Positions 44,045 through 54,600 of a stretch of 64,000 bases of DNA are shown here, piece by piece. Location of the stretch: positions 234,678 to 298,677 of the forward strand of contig JAPDPQ010000002.1 of NCBI GenBank assembly GCA_034506395.1, written 5' to 3'. This stretch comes from a candidate division KSB1 bacterium. GTDB lineage: Bacteria > Zhuqueibacterota > Zhuqueibacteria > Thermofontimicrobiales > Thermofontimicrobiaceae. Position numbers and translations under genes: made by a program. A model generated the notes under the pieces. The model was not told the DNA's origin. It was given only the letters and a program-made list of their open reading frames with translations, and did no database searches. Each line of letters begins with the position of its first letter. The stretch's first letter is position 1.

Positions 44045-45898
44045 ATGAAAAAAATATCAAATCTGTGTCTTATTATGGCATTAATCATTTTGAATTGCAC
44101 CTCTCCGAAAAAAGCGACAATTCCAGTCGTTCCCTCCTGGGCGAAACAAGCCATTTGGTACCAGATATTCCCAGAGCGCTTCTGGAATGGTGACAAAAAC
44201 AATGATCCAAAAATAACCGATCTGGCCGGCGGCTGGCCCCATTTTCAGCCAGAACAGTGGCAAATTCATCCCTGGACCTCGGACTGGTACCAATTGCAGC
44301 CGTGGGAGAAAGCGTATCAGAAGGATTTTTACTGGTGCGCTGGCCTGCGCCGCTATGGTGGCGATTTGCAGGGCGTGCTTGATCGGCTAGATTATCTTCA
44401 AGAGTTGGGAATTAACGCCATTTATTTTAATCCGCTGTTCGAGTCGCCGTCGTTGCACAAATATGATGCAACGATGTATCATCACATCGACAATAATTTC
44501 GGTCCTGATCCTGAAATGGACCGCCAAATTTGGGTGCACGAACATCCAGCAGATCCTTCCACCTGGCAATGGACCACGGCGGATAGTTTATTTTTGAAGC
44601 TCATCCAGCAGTGCCACGAGCGCGGCATCAAAGTCATCTTGGACGGCGTGTTCAATCATGTGGGACTGACATTTTGGGCGTTTCAGGACGTGATGAAAAA
44701 TCAGCAAGCGTCGCGCTACAAAGATTGGTTTACCATCAAATGCTGGGATGATCCGAACACGCCAGAGAATGAGTTCGATTACGAAGGCTGGTATGGGGTG
44801 AAAGATCTGCCGGAGTTCCGGGAAGATCAGAATGGATTGGTGACTGGGCCGCGGGAGCACATTCATGCTATTGTGAAGCGCTGGATGGATCCCAATGGCG
44901 ATGGTGATCCCTCGGATGGCATCGATGGCTGGCGTTTGGATGTGGCTGAAAAAGTGAGTATCGCATTCTGGCGAGATTTTCGGGACTGGGTGAAGTCCAT
45001 CAACCCTGAGGCGTATATTACAGGAGAAATTTGGTGGGAAGATTGGGGGAAAAACAAGATGATGAACGCCAAATCTTGGCTTCAGGGAGATGCTTTTGAT
45101 GGGGTGATGAACTATCGGGTGGCTCAGGCGATCAAACAGTTTATTATCGATCAGAAACACCAGATTTCAGCGCGGGCGTTTCTGGATTCATTGCAGACCA
45201 TCTTTTCGGATTACGGATGGGATCACAGTCTGGTCTGTCAGAACCTGATAGACAGCCATGATGTGGATCGTTTGGCTTCTCAGATTGTAAATCCTGATCG
45301 ATGGTACGATCATTGGGCAGCACCGAAGGATAATCCTAATTATGATGTGCGCAAGCCGAATCAGTCAGAATGGGCGAAATTGCGGTTGGTCGTGGTGATC
45401 CAAATGACGTTGCCAGGCGCGCCGATGATCTATTATGGCGATGAAGCCGGCATGTGGGGAGGGGATGATCCAGATTGCCGCAAGCCTATGGTTTGGCCCG
45501 AGCTGAATTATGAAGACGAAGTTAGCCATCCATTTGGCAAGCCTCGGCCAGCGGATAAGGTTTTGTTCGATCGGGAGCTGTTCGATTTCTACAGGTCAAT
45601 CATTAAAATCAGAAAAGATCATCCAGCGTTAATGGTAGGGAGCTTTAGAGGTGTCCTGATTGATAATGACCGTTCTCTTTTTTGTTTTGAGCGGAATTAT
45701 CTCAATGCCTCAGCATTGATCGTGATTAACAATTCTGATCGTGCCCAAACGCTAACCTTAAATGTGGATAGCCGATATTGGATTGATGCGCTGACCGCAA
45801 ATTCATTTATGGCCGTCGACGGAAAAATCGAGCTGAAAATCGATCGCTTCTCGGGAATAATCCTTTTGCCAGGCATCGAGACACGTTTGGCGAATTAG
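44045..45898 (+). CDS. GH13 neopullulanase/cyclomaltodextrinase-like lipoprotein
   Basis: The 617-residue protein has a probable lipoprotein signal (LIILNCTS, Cys18). The GH13 barrel starts with A-I-W-Y-Q-I-F-P-E-R-F-W-N-G-D, typical of neopullulanase and cyclodextrinase relatives. Region I is VILDGVFNHVG, region II GWRLDVAE (Asp299), region III ITGEIWWEDW (Glu328) and region IV LIDSHDVDR (Asp406). A C-terminal beta domain follows (about 545-617). It would hydrolyse maltodextrins or branched alpha-glucans at the cell surface or in the periplasm. The residue before the lipid Cys (Asn) is unusual, so lipidation is not certain. Confidence 0.9.
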   Translation: MKKISNLCLIMALIILNCTSPKKATIPVVPSWAKQAIWYQIFPERFWNGDKNNDPKITDLAGGWPHFQPEQWQIHPWTSDWYQLQPWEKAYQKDFYWCAGLRRYGGDLQGVLDRLDYLQELGINAIYFNPLFESPSLHKYDATMYHHIDNNFGPDPEMDRQIWVHEHPADPSTWQWTTADSLFLKLIQQCHERGIKVILDGVFNHVGLTFWAFQDVMKNQQASRYKDWFTIKCWDDPNTPENEFDYEGWYGVKDLPEFREDQNGLVTGPREHIHAIVKRWMDPNGDGDPSDGIDGWRLDVAEKVSIAFWRDFRDWVKSINPEAYITGEIWWEDWGKNKMMNAKSWLQGDAFDGVMNYRVAQAIKQFIIDQKHQISARAFLDSLQTIFSDYGWDHSLVCQNLIDSHDVDRLASQIVNPDRWYDHWAAPKDNPNYDVRKPNQSEWAKLRLVVVIQMTLPGAPMIYYGDEAGMWGGDDPDCRKPMVWPELNYEDEVSHPFGKPRPADKVLFDRELFDFYRSIIKIRKDHPALMVGSFRGVLIDNDRSLFCFERNYLNASALIVINNSDRAQTLTLNVDSRYWIDALTANSFMAVDGKIELKIDRFSGIILLPGIETRLAN

Positions 45899-46257
45899 TT
45901 CTTGTTGCAAAAATCGAGATCGAATGAAATGATGTCATTCCTGCGAATGCAGGAATCTCTTTTTTAACTGATGCTTAAGTCAACTAAAAAGTGAGATGCC
46001 TGCATGCGCAGGCATGACAATTTATCATGTTTTGATAATTTTCCAACAAGAACTAATTAGCTTCTATCACAAAAAGCGGGAGTTAAAGAAACGATGTTAT
46101 TCTTGTCCGCTGACTCTCGGACGGCATGATAATGTAGGTTTTTTCAACGTTATGCAACATAACTGCTGAAATGGAGGTGACTGCAGCTTAAAGATATGCT
46201 CCATTCTCGCTCACCGATGTAACAGAGAAACATGAACCCATCAAGAGGAGGCGCGGT
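45899..46257. other. Intergenic region with inverted-repeat element
   Basis: An 85-base MITE-like element (45934-46018) occupies part of it. A smaller imperfect hairpin with TGTCCG and CGGACGG lies near 46107-46126. AGAGGAGGCGCGGT precedes the next ATG. No gene is seen. Confidence 0.6.
45934..46018. repeat. MITE-like inverted-repeat element
   Basis: GTCATTCCTGCGAATGCAGG with AATCTC at the left is matched by GAGATGCCTGCATGCGCAGG with CATGAC at the right in inverted orientation. Internal bases include CTTAAGTCAAC, related to the CTTAAGTTGACG arms of the 39.3 kb element. Confidence 0.7.
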
Positions 46258-49062
46258 ATGAACAAATCGTTGATACCAGCGACCTTGATCGTATTGCTGG
46301 GGATGATTGCCAGGTCGCTTGCTCAGGATCATTTATTGATCACAGAGATCGCCAATCGGCCCAATTCGCCGCTGAACGGGGAATTCGTAGAGATCTACAA
46401 TGGCACTGGGGTTACGGTGGATCTATCGAAATATTACCTGACCGATTGTCCTAATAAGGGCGACAATGACTACGTGAATATTGTTGATAAAAGCTATACC
46501 CCCGCATCCTATGATTTCTTGGCAAAATTTCCAGATGGTTCTAAAATTGAACATGGCCAGTTCATTGTCGTGGCCGTGAAAGGGAAAGATTTTCATCAGC
46601 TTTATGGGATCGAGCCAGATTTTGAATTGATCCCACAGTCGGATACCGTTCCCGATATGGTTGCGCCCGGGAATAACTACATCGCCAGCAATACTGGTTT
46701 CACTGATGCCAGTGAGGTTATGGTGCTGTTCTATTGGGATGGGATTTCCGATCTGGTAAAGGATGTGGATTATCTGGTGTGGGGCGATACCGATGAGGCG
46801 GTGGATAAAACTGGGGTAAAAAAAGATGGCCCTGATCCTGATACCAATCCTTCCGAATATTTGCCCGATACCCCCTTCGCCAATCAAATCTTGCTCAAAT
46901 CGCTGAACTCAAGTCGCTTGCATCGAGATGGCAAATCTTTGCAGCGAAAACCTATCGCTGAGGTGGGAGAAAAATTTATCGGAGGTAACGGCATTACTGG
47001 GCACGACGAGACCAGCGAAAATTTAGCGATCGCTTTTATTGAGGCTGATCCCACGCCCCGCTCGGCCATTGGCAATAGAGCTAAAGTAACTTTTCTTGCC
47101 AATACGGCTACTGTGCCGGATACCATCGGACCGAATTCTGTGGTTCAAATTCGCGGTGTCGGGGGACCCTTGACCTGGAATAGTGCTTCACCAATTTTCA
47201 TGCAAAATATCGGAGGGGATTATTGGAAGGCAACTGTGGAGTTCAAGCAAGGGGAGTCGGTCCAGTTCAAATTCTTCACCAATTCCCATGACACCGTTTT
47301 CCCCGGAGTGGAATGGGAAGATCAGGGCTGGGAGGGCGATCTCGCCACAAGCACCGGCAACCGATTATTAGTGGTTGGATCATCTGACACCACACTTCCG
47401 CTGCAATTCATCAATGGCTGGAAGCATAAGGCAGGACAATATGAAAGGCCTTATACGACTAATGACTCCACCTTTGTGGTTTGGATTCGAGTGAATTGCC
47501 AAGGTTGGGAGGACTTTGATCCATCCAGCCAGCAGATCGGAGTACGGGGATCTAATAATATCGATTGGGGACCAACCGGCGAACTTTCTTGGAACAAGAC
47601 TTATTTGTTGAACCAGGAATCGGACCATGTTAATAAGGATAGCCAGCAATATCCTGGTCACTATTTTTACAGCGGACCAGTTCATGTCCCCCAAAAATAT
47701 GCAGGTGCTGGGATCGAGTTCAAAGTAGTGGTCCATAATGCTGGCGCTCCATTGGATGAGGATTGGAGCAAACTGGCCTATAATCCGAGTTTGCAGAATA
47801 AGGTAGCGCTGTCGGGCGTGGATACCACCGTTTGCTGGTTCTGGTTCGATAACAAACGACCTCAGACGAAAATCCATCGCGATGTGGTGATTGTTGCATT
47901 CATGGCGGATCTCAAGAATGCCATCGAGAAAAAAGGATTTGCTTTTGGGGATACCTTGGTGGTTCGCAGTGGATTTTATGGCACAGCTACGGAGATTCGT
48001 TCCAAGATGATGATGCGACAGGGGTCGACGACTTGCTATTCGGCGATTGATACGATCATAACTACCGTCGGTGCCCATCTTGCTTATCAATACTATAAAA
48101 TCAAAAATGGGGAGGAGTACCCAGAGATCTATTACAACTTCCTGTATACTGGAGGAAAAGCTGGAGAGGCAGAGAAGAGGATTGTGGAGAAGATCGTCGG
48201 GAACGCCATTCAGATTGAAGACATATTGGATAGCAAGGTCGAGATGCATCGCATGCCGCTGTTCCGCAACACCTCGTTGCTGGCTCGAGATGTATTGGTG
48301 TCCTATTTGTGCGATGTGCGACCAGCGATCTACCAGCTTAAAGCTGGCACAGTTTTGAAGGATATGCAGGGAACTGTTGATATATTCGATCCCGATCAAG
48401 TGTTGCAATTGGGAGTAGCGATGAATGGCCCTGCAACTGGTGCTTGGGAAACTTGGGGTGTTGGTTTGATGAACAACTTAGCTCATCAGATGTTCGATGA
48501 CGGCACTCACGGCGATGCTGTTGCTGGGGATAGCATTTTTACCATGCAGATTCAGTACCGAGCCGGTGTCGACGCGTCGGCTCAGGAGTTTAAATTCGGC
48601 ATCGGTGGCGGGGATAACGAGGGCGGATGCGGGAACATTCACATCGAAAATATCGATGATTCCGAACCTACTTTTACCATCGATGCCCAATTTGGAAGTA
48701 TCGATCCGATGAGATATTCCGCTTGGAATTTCGATTTGCAGATTCCCAGCACCGTAAAAGAAACGACGCTATCTCATTTGCCGACCGAATTCAGCATGGG
48801 ACAAAATTATCCCAATCCGTTCAATCTTGTGACCGAAATCCGATATACATTGCCAAAGGAGACCATGGTAAAGCTGACAGTGCATAACATGATGGGTCAG
48901 CGCGTAACGACATTGATCCAAAAAAAACAGGCTGCCGGTTGCTACCAAGTCTGCTGGTCCGGAGTGGATGAATCCGGCAAACAATTGCCAAGTGGCGTAT
49001 ATTTCTATCGCATCGAAGCCAGCCAATTCTCTGCTGTTAGAAAGATGTTGTTGCTCAAATAG
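46258..49062 (+). CDS. Secreted lamin-tail-domain protein with starch-binding-like modules and sorting tail
   Basis: The 934-residue protein has a signal peptide (about 1-22). A lamin-tail-like domain (about 24-190) contains LLITEIANRP, N-G-E-F-V-E-I-Y-N-G-T and V-D-L-S-K-Y-Y-L-T-D. Module A (about 275-380) has V-V-Q-I-R-G-V-G-G and GGDYWKATVEF, module B (about 390-530) V-W-I-R-V-N and Q-I-G-V-R-G-S, and module C (about 540-660) D-T-L-V-V-R-S-G-F-Y-G. DDGTHGDAVAGDSIFTMQI follows near 740, and the tail contains FSMGQNYPNPFNLVTEIRY. Modules A to C occur in the same order in the protein at 30053. No catalytic motif is visible; a surface binding or display role is inferred. Confidence 0.8.
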   Translation: MNKSLIPATLIVLLGMIARSLAQDHLLITEIANRPNSPLNGEFVEIYNGTGVTVDLSKYYLTDCPNKGDNDYVNIVDKSYTPASYDFLAKFPDGSKIEHGQFIVVAVKGKDFHQLYGIEPDFELIPQSDTVPDMVAPGNNYIASNTGFTDASEVMVLFYWDGISDLVKDVDYLVWGDTDEAVDKTGVKKDGPDPDTNPSEYLPDTPFANQILLKSLNSSRLHRDGKSLQRKPIAEVGEKFIGGNGITGHDETSENLAIAFIEADPTPRSAIGNRAKVTFLANTATVPDTIGPNSVVQIRGVGGPLTWNSASPIFMQNIGGDYWKATVEFKQGESVQFKFFTNSHDTVFPGVEWEDQGWEGDLATSTGNRLLVVGSSDTTLPLQFINGWKHKAGQYERPYTTNDSTFVVWIRVNCQGWEDFDPSSQQIGVRGSNNIDWGPTGELSWNKTYLLNQESDHVNKDSQQYPGHYFYSGPVHVPQKYAGAGIEFKVVVHNAGAPLDEDWSKLAYNPSLQNKVALSGVDTTVCWFWFDNKRPQTKIHRDVVIVAFMADLKNAIEKKGFAFGDTLVVRSGFYGTATEIRSKMMMRQGSTTCYSAIDTIITTVGAHLAYQYYKIKNGEEYPEIYYNFLYTGGKAGEAEKRIVEKIVGNAIQIEDILDSKVEMHRMPLFRNTSLLARDVLVSYLCDVRPAIYQLKAGTVLKDMQGTVDIFDPDQVLQLGVAMNGPATGAWETWGVGLMNNLAHQMFDDGTHGDAVAGDSIFTMQIQYRAGVDASAQEFKFGIGGGDNEGGCGNIHIENIDDSEPTFTIDAQFGSIDPMRYSAWNFDLQIPSTVKETTLSHLPTEFSMGQNYPNPFNLVTEIRYTLPKETMVKLTVHNMMGQRVTTLIQKKQAAGCYQVCWSGVDESGKQLPSGVYFYRIEASQFSAVRKMLLLK

Positions 49063-49102
49063 CTTTTTATTCGCCCACTGTCTTCGACCGGTCAATTTTG
49101 TT

Positions 49103-49134
49103 CAAAGGGAGCGGTGAATGATCTGCTCCCTTTG
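49103..49134 (+). terminator. Intrinsic terminator after the lamin-tail gene
   Basis: CAAAGGGAGC (49103-49112) pairs perfectly with GCTCCCTTTG (49125-49134), with a 12-base loop, followed by TTATTG. The stem is strong; the T-run is short. Confidence 0.65.
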
Positions 49135-49187
49135 TTATTGGATCGTCTTCGATGCGCTTTTTATCTGCCATATAGCCAAAACTTTCA

Positions 49188-49216
49188 TTGACAAAAAGCC
49201 AAATTTTTCATATATT
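49188..49216 (+). promoter_or_regulatory. Sigma-70-type promoter upstream of meaB
   Basis: TTGACA (49188-49193), a spacer of exactly 17 bases and TATATT (49211-49216). It is about 135 bases before the meaB start, leaving a long leader in which I see no clear structured element. Confidence 0.6.
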
Positions 49217-49351
49217 GCCATTCAAGTTTTCAATGTTTTTCGAATTGGTGGAGCGCTGAATTAGATTGAAAAGAATAAACGCTCTTCGGTTGAATGAATC
49301 CAATTACCAAATTGATCTGAAATTTACTCAATCTGGGAAATCAACGATTTG

Positions 49352-50296
49352 ATGGAAGACATTGTTCAACGCTATTTGTCGGGAGATCGGCGCGCCTTGG
49401 CTCGACTGATTTCTTTGATTGAAAATGAAGCCGAACAGGCAGCTATCATACTTGATCAAATTTATGATCGAACTGGACGAGCGTATCGCATTGGCATCAC
49501 GGGGCCGCCGGGTGCTGGGAAAAGCACCATTGTCGATCAACTGACGAAACAATATCGTCAGCAGAATCGAACAGTGGGCATCATCGCTGTGGATCCGACC
49601 AGCCCCTTTACTGGTGGGGCGCTTTTGGGCGATCGGATTCGGATGAACGACCTGGCCACTGATCCTGGGGTATTCATTCGCAGCATGGCCAGTCGTGGCA
49701 GCTTAGGTGGATTAGCACGTCGCAGCCAGGAGGTCGCCGATCTTTTGGATGGCTTTGGCTTCGATGTTGTCATCTTTGAGACAGTGGGAGTGGGCCAATC
49801 CGAGTTGGATGTTGTCGAAGCTGCAGATTCTACCGTGGTGGTTTTAGTCCCAGAATCTGGAGATTCCATCCAGGCAATGAAAGCTGGCCTGATGGAGATC
49901 GCTGATATTTTTGCCATTAACAAATCGGATCGCGAAGGAGCCGATAGGGTGATGCTGGAAATTCAATTCGTCTTGGGATTCAGCGAGGATTCTCGGCCGT
50001 GGAAACCGCCCATTATTCAGACAGTCGCCAATAGTGGGCAAGGGATTTCCCAACTTCATGAGAGCTTGGAGCAGCATCTGGCCTTTCAAAATCGAACCCA
50101 ACTTCGAATCCAAAAAAGGAAACGTCGCATTGAAAACTATGTCCGGCAGATCGTCAACGAACGCATCATGCGGAAATTTTGGGAATCATCCCAGCAAAAG
50201 CGATTGGCTGCGCTGATCGAACAAATCCTGAACAAACAACGATCCCCCTACGCGGTGAGCAATGAGCTGATCCAGGAATTTAGAAAATTGGCATGA
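49352..50296 (+). CDS. meaB: MeaB/ArgK-type G3E P-loop GTPase
   Basis: The 314-residue product has Walker A GITGPPGAGKSTIVDQL (about 49-65), a switch I/II region with A-V-D-P-T-S-P-F-T-G-G-A-L-L-G-D-R-I-R-M, the characteristic F-I-R-S-M-A-S-R-G-S-L-G-G, F-E-T-V-G-V-G-Q-S-E and the specificity motif N-K-S-D. MeaB proteins guard adenosylcobalamin-dependent methylmalonyl-CoA mutase during cofactor loading. No mutase gene is in the window. ATG 49352 is chosen; an in-frame TTG directly precedes it. A promoter at 49188 suggests it is transcribed independently of the genes upstream. Confidence 0.92.
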   Translation: MEDIVQRYLSGDRRALARLISLIENEAEQAAIILDQIYDRTGRAYRIGITGPPGAGKSTIVDQLTKQYRQQNRTVGIIAVDPTSPFTGGALLGDRIRMNDLATDPGVFIRSMASRGSLGGLARRSQEVADLLDGFGFDVVIFETVGVGQSELDVVEAADSTVVVLVPESGDSIQAMKAGLMEIADIFAINKSDREGADRVMLEIQFVLGFSEDSRPWKPPIIQTVANSGQGISQLHESLEQHLAFQNRTQLRIQKRKRRIENYVRQIVNERIMRKFWESSQQKRLAALIEQILNKQRSPYAVSNELIQEFRKLA

Positions 50297-50384
50297 TGTC
50301 ATACGGTCGGTTCATAGTTTCTTTGTCCCGATTGGTGCGTGAATCTCTTCTTAGGTTATGGAAATACTTCGAAAGGAATGATGT

Positions 50385-51515
50385 GTGGCAGAGAATTATC
50401 GGTCGCTATTTGAATTCAACCCAGAACTCATCTATTTGAATCATGCCTCTACTGGAATGCTCCCTCGAAACACGGTCGAAGCGATGACTGAATACATTGA
50501 GGCACTGGCTTCGGTTGGCGAACCCAGCATGGAAATACTGCTCGGGCTCCAGTCTGACTTTCGTACAGAAGCAGCTCGTTTATTAAACGTCCATCCCAGA
50601 GACATCGCTTTTGTGAGAAACACCAGCGACGGTTTGGCAATCGCGCTTCATTCGATCGATTGGCAGGAAGGGGAGAACATGGTCGTTCAGGAAGACGCCT
50701 TCCCCGCCAGTCTTTATCTCGCGGCCTATTGCTTCCCTCGCGTGGAAAAGCGGTATGTCCCGTTGAGCAATGGAGCGGACTTTTATGAACGATTGCAACA
50801 TCAGATCGATGATCGGACTCGCGCCATTGTGGTCGATTATGTGCATTTTCTTTCTGGCTATCGTTTGGATCTGCAGCAGCTCAGTCAGTTGAAGCGACAG
50901 GAAAAATGCTATCTGATCGTTGATGGCATTCAAGGACTGGGGGCGGTTCAGGTTCATTTGAACTCGACCAGTATTGATTTCTTCACTGCTGGCGGTGTCA
51001 AATGGTTGAATGGACCAGCGGGAACAGGCATCTTGTTCGTTCGTCATGAGATCCTCCCAGATTTGATCCCATTTCATATCAGTTGGGCAGGCGCGGCTTA
51101 TGAAAATTTGGACAGCTTCTACCCAGTTCGGCCGCTCTATCCCGATGCCCGGCGATTTCAGCCAGTCAATGATAATTTCATCGGGATGATCGGCCTTATG
51201 GAATCGCTCAAGCTGATCCATGAAATATCGCCACAAGTGATTGAAAACAACATCCTGAATATCACTGAGCAAGCGATTACGATTCTGAAGGCACGGGACT
51301 ATCACGTGATGACTCCACTGGATGCGGCGCTTCGAGCGGGAATCGTGACATTTAAGCATCCCAAAATGGACAGCCAGAAATTATTCGAGCATCTTCAGGC
51401 CAATAAGGTGATTTGTTCGCTCAGGGAAGGGCATATTCGACTTGCTTTTCATTTCTATAATACAGACGATGAACTGAATCAAGTCATTTCAATTTTGGAG
51501 TCGATTGTCAAGTAA
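50385..51515 (+). CDS. Class V aminotransferase/cysteine desulfurase-fold PLP enzyme
   Basis: The 376-residue protein begins E-L-I-Y-L-N-H-A-S-T-G-M-L-P, typical of the isopenicillin-epimerase and CsdA-like branch of class V. PLP-binding features are VRNTSDGLAIAL (phosphate site), LIVDGIQGLGAV (Asp180, pairing with the pyridine nitrogen) and FTAGGVKWLNGPAGTG (Lys206, Schiff base). The active-site cysteine loop of true desulfurases is not obvious, so an aminotransferase, lyase or epimerase is at least as likely. Translation starts at GTG 50385 with GAAAGGA upstream. It lies 88 bases after meaB, possibly in the same transcript. Confidence 0.85.
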   Translation: MAENYRSLFEFNPELIYLNHASTGMLPRNTVEAMTEYIEALASVGEPSMEILLGLQSDFRTEAARLLNVHPRDIAFVRNTSDGLAIALHSIDWQEGENMVVQEDAFPASLYLAAYCFPRVEKRYVPLSNGADFYERLQHQIDDRTRAIVVDYVHFLSGYRLDLQQLSQLKRQEKCYLIVDGIQGLGAVQVHLNSTSIDFFTAGGVKWLNGPAGTGILFVRHEILPDLIPFHISWAGAAYENLDSFYPVRPLYPDARRFQPVNDNFIGMIGLMESLKLIHEISPQVIENNILNITEQAITILKARDYHVMTPLDAALRAGIVTFKHPKMDSQKLFEHLQANKVICSLREGHIRLAFHFYNTDDELNQVISILESIVK

Positions 51516-51600
51516 TTCTGAGTGAATTATCCCGAGAGCTCGGAAGGTTCCGAATTGGTTGGCTTTTAAATTATTAGAGTTCAAACTTGAGGGAGGTAAT

Positions 51601-54600
51601 GTGAAACGGTTTTTTGGATTGATCTTCATTTTGTTCACCATAGTCCCTGAAATTTTCTCTCAGCAGGCAACAACGGTTTTTCAGGACAATTTCGAGAGCT
51701 ATCAGAATGGATCCGATGGTGCTCCGACTTGGACCATTTCAAAGGGGCTTTGGCAAATTGAAGCTGGACGTCTGGTTCAAAAGACGCATGAATACGATTG
51801 TGGCGCCATGCTCGATCTTTTCATAGATTACTCGTTCGAACTTGCCTTTGATTTTCGGGTCAAAGAAGGGGAGCCCGGCGCTGGGTTTTTCTTTCATTCC
51901 GAGGACAAGCAGGTCACAGATTTCTCCCACATGAGCCGGTTTGAATCGAATAAGACCATGCTGATCGGCCATTTCATGCAGGCTGGCTACGAATGCAGCC
52001 ATAGCGCTCGATTCGATGAACAAGTTTTTTCCAAATGGCATCGATTGACCCTCCGGGTCGATCAAGATCAAAAAAGCTACAGCATCTGGCTCGATGAGCA
52101 ACCAATTGCGCGAGATGAACCGATTCTATTTCCTGCTGGCTATTGCGGGCTCCAATCCTCCGGTGGCGTCATCGAGTTCGATAATGTGGTGCTCAAACGG
52201 CTTCCCATGAAACGCCCCGCAGTGGTATTGAGCTGGCTCAGGCATTTTTTGATCACGGATAAAAACGAGCTGATCATACCCAGTAACGCCCGAGGATTGG
52301 TTCAAAGGGTAGATCGGGATGGGAAATTCATCGGGACTATAGGAACCCCTCGCAGCCAAAAGGGTCAATTTGAGCGTCCCAGTTCCATCGCTCAATTAAG
52401 CAACGGCGATCTGGTCGTTGGCGATGCGGGCACACATCGCATATTGCTATTCACCAAAACTGGCCAATGGAAAAATTCTGCTGGCTATTTCGGTAACGGT
52501 CGACAACAGCTCAATCTCCCAGTTGACATTGCTGTCGATCCTGAAAACTTTATTTTCATCGTGGATGAAGGGAATAATCGTGTTCAGGTATGGGATGCCG
52601 ATCTCCAATATTTCGCGGAGTTCGGGAAGAAAGAACTCGATCATCCGGCCGCAGTGGCAATTGAGGGACAGACCATCTATGTTTTAAACAATGGGATGAA
52701 TCAGGTGGAAATCTACCAATGGAGCAATCGCAAGGTACAATGGCAGCGCGATTTTGTGTTTGGTAGTGGGCAGGGTCGCGATATCTTGGTTCACGATGAA
52801 AAAATCTATATCTCAGTGGGAAATGAGCTGCGGCTATTCGATAAAAATGGGACGCTAATCAAGAAATTCTCTGCTGAATCCATCAATGGCTTTTATCCAT
52901 TTGGGCTGGGTATTGATAAGAATGAGCAAATTTATATTGCGGATTATCGCACTGGTCGGTTTATCATTGCGGATAAAGAACTGACAGAGCCGAGTCCGGA
53001 GATCAGTTTTCCTTCAAATAGTGAGGCTGTGATCCGTCTCATATACAAACGACCAGAAAAAGCGACTGTGAGCTTGGTCAAAAAAGATAGCCTGGTGTTC
53101 AAAGGCTCAAACTCTAGCGCGACTAAACATGAATTTCGCGTCGACCATTTAGCTCCATCGACTGTTTACCATTTGCAATTCTCCCCGGCACTTCAAACAG
53201 TTCCTCCCAGCACAGCGATGTCAAAAAAGTACGCATTTATTACACCACCCGAGCCTGGTACAAAGCATTATTGGCGTTTGCCCATGGCGACCATCATTTT
53301 CACCAATGTCTTAGATACATCCAGATGGAAGCCATCACTTCCACCGCTCCCTCCGCTTCCGCGCGAGGAATTGGATCGTATCCGATCCCAGATCGAGGAT
53401 GGCATCCGTTTTTATTGGATGAACTCTGGCATGAACCTGTTCATCGATAACGATTTCATCATCATTGATGAGCCGCTGTTTCATCATCAGATTTTCGGCT
53501 CGCAATGGTGGTATCCTCCCAGAGAAGATTGGATTGTCCGTGCCATCGAAACGAGCGAAAAGAAGGTGCAAGATTATGTGGCTATATTATTTTTGGCTTG
53601 TGTGAGAGATTATGATGATAAAAAGGCCCGATATGAACTGTGGGGCAAAGGCGGCGGATTCACGGCTGGCATCGGCGCCAATAGTCAATATGGCCTCTCC
53701 TATTGGGAGGTCACGCATGCCCATCATGGATCAGGGAATAATTGGCTCATGGTTCATGAATTTCATCATCAACTCGATGAGCTGTTTCTGGTAAGCGGCT
53801 ACCCAGAGTATTGGTTCAACCATTTCTCCCCTACTGTCAACACCGCTGCCGATTTTGGCGAGCATTTCGATGGCAATGCCTGGATCCTGAAAAATTGGCC
53901 GATTAGCAACTGGTATGATCTGAAATTCGGCCAAATTCAATTCACCGCTGACACTGATATGGATGGTATCCCCGATGATGATCCGAAATTGCCTATGGAT
54001 GAAAAACGCCTCAATAGTAGCCCCAACCGTAAAGACAGCGATGGCGACGGAGTATCTGATCTCGAGGAAATCTATTTTTCCAATTGGATCATCGAGGGGT
54101 GTGGCGAGACCTATGGAGCACCAGCCCTGCTGCCTAATCTGATCGCATCAGACACTGATCGCGATGGACTGTCCGATAAAACTGATCCTTATCCGCTATA
54201 TCCGTTTGAGCCGAAGATCAAATATCATCCGAACAAACTGACCAACCAGAACCTTTTTGCCCGATTGTTAGATCCGCGGATTGAATCCGAAGTTTTTGCT
54301 CGATGGGATTCGCTCAATCTCTGTTTCTCTTTTAAAATGGATCGACTCGCTCCAATTAAGCTGATGATCGATGCGGATGCCGATGGCTGGTTCATCGGTC
54401 GCGACAATTATCTGATTTATCTGAAGCCCAAAGATGCTATCTCGCTCGATACTGAACTTGTGATAGTGAATTGCGCTGATCCTAAACAGTGGCCATTTCA
54501 TGACAAGGAACTTGCAAAACAATTTACAGTGACCACCGAAATTAAAAAACTCGAAGATCAGTATCTAATCGATATCACCATCCCTAAAAATGATTACACT

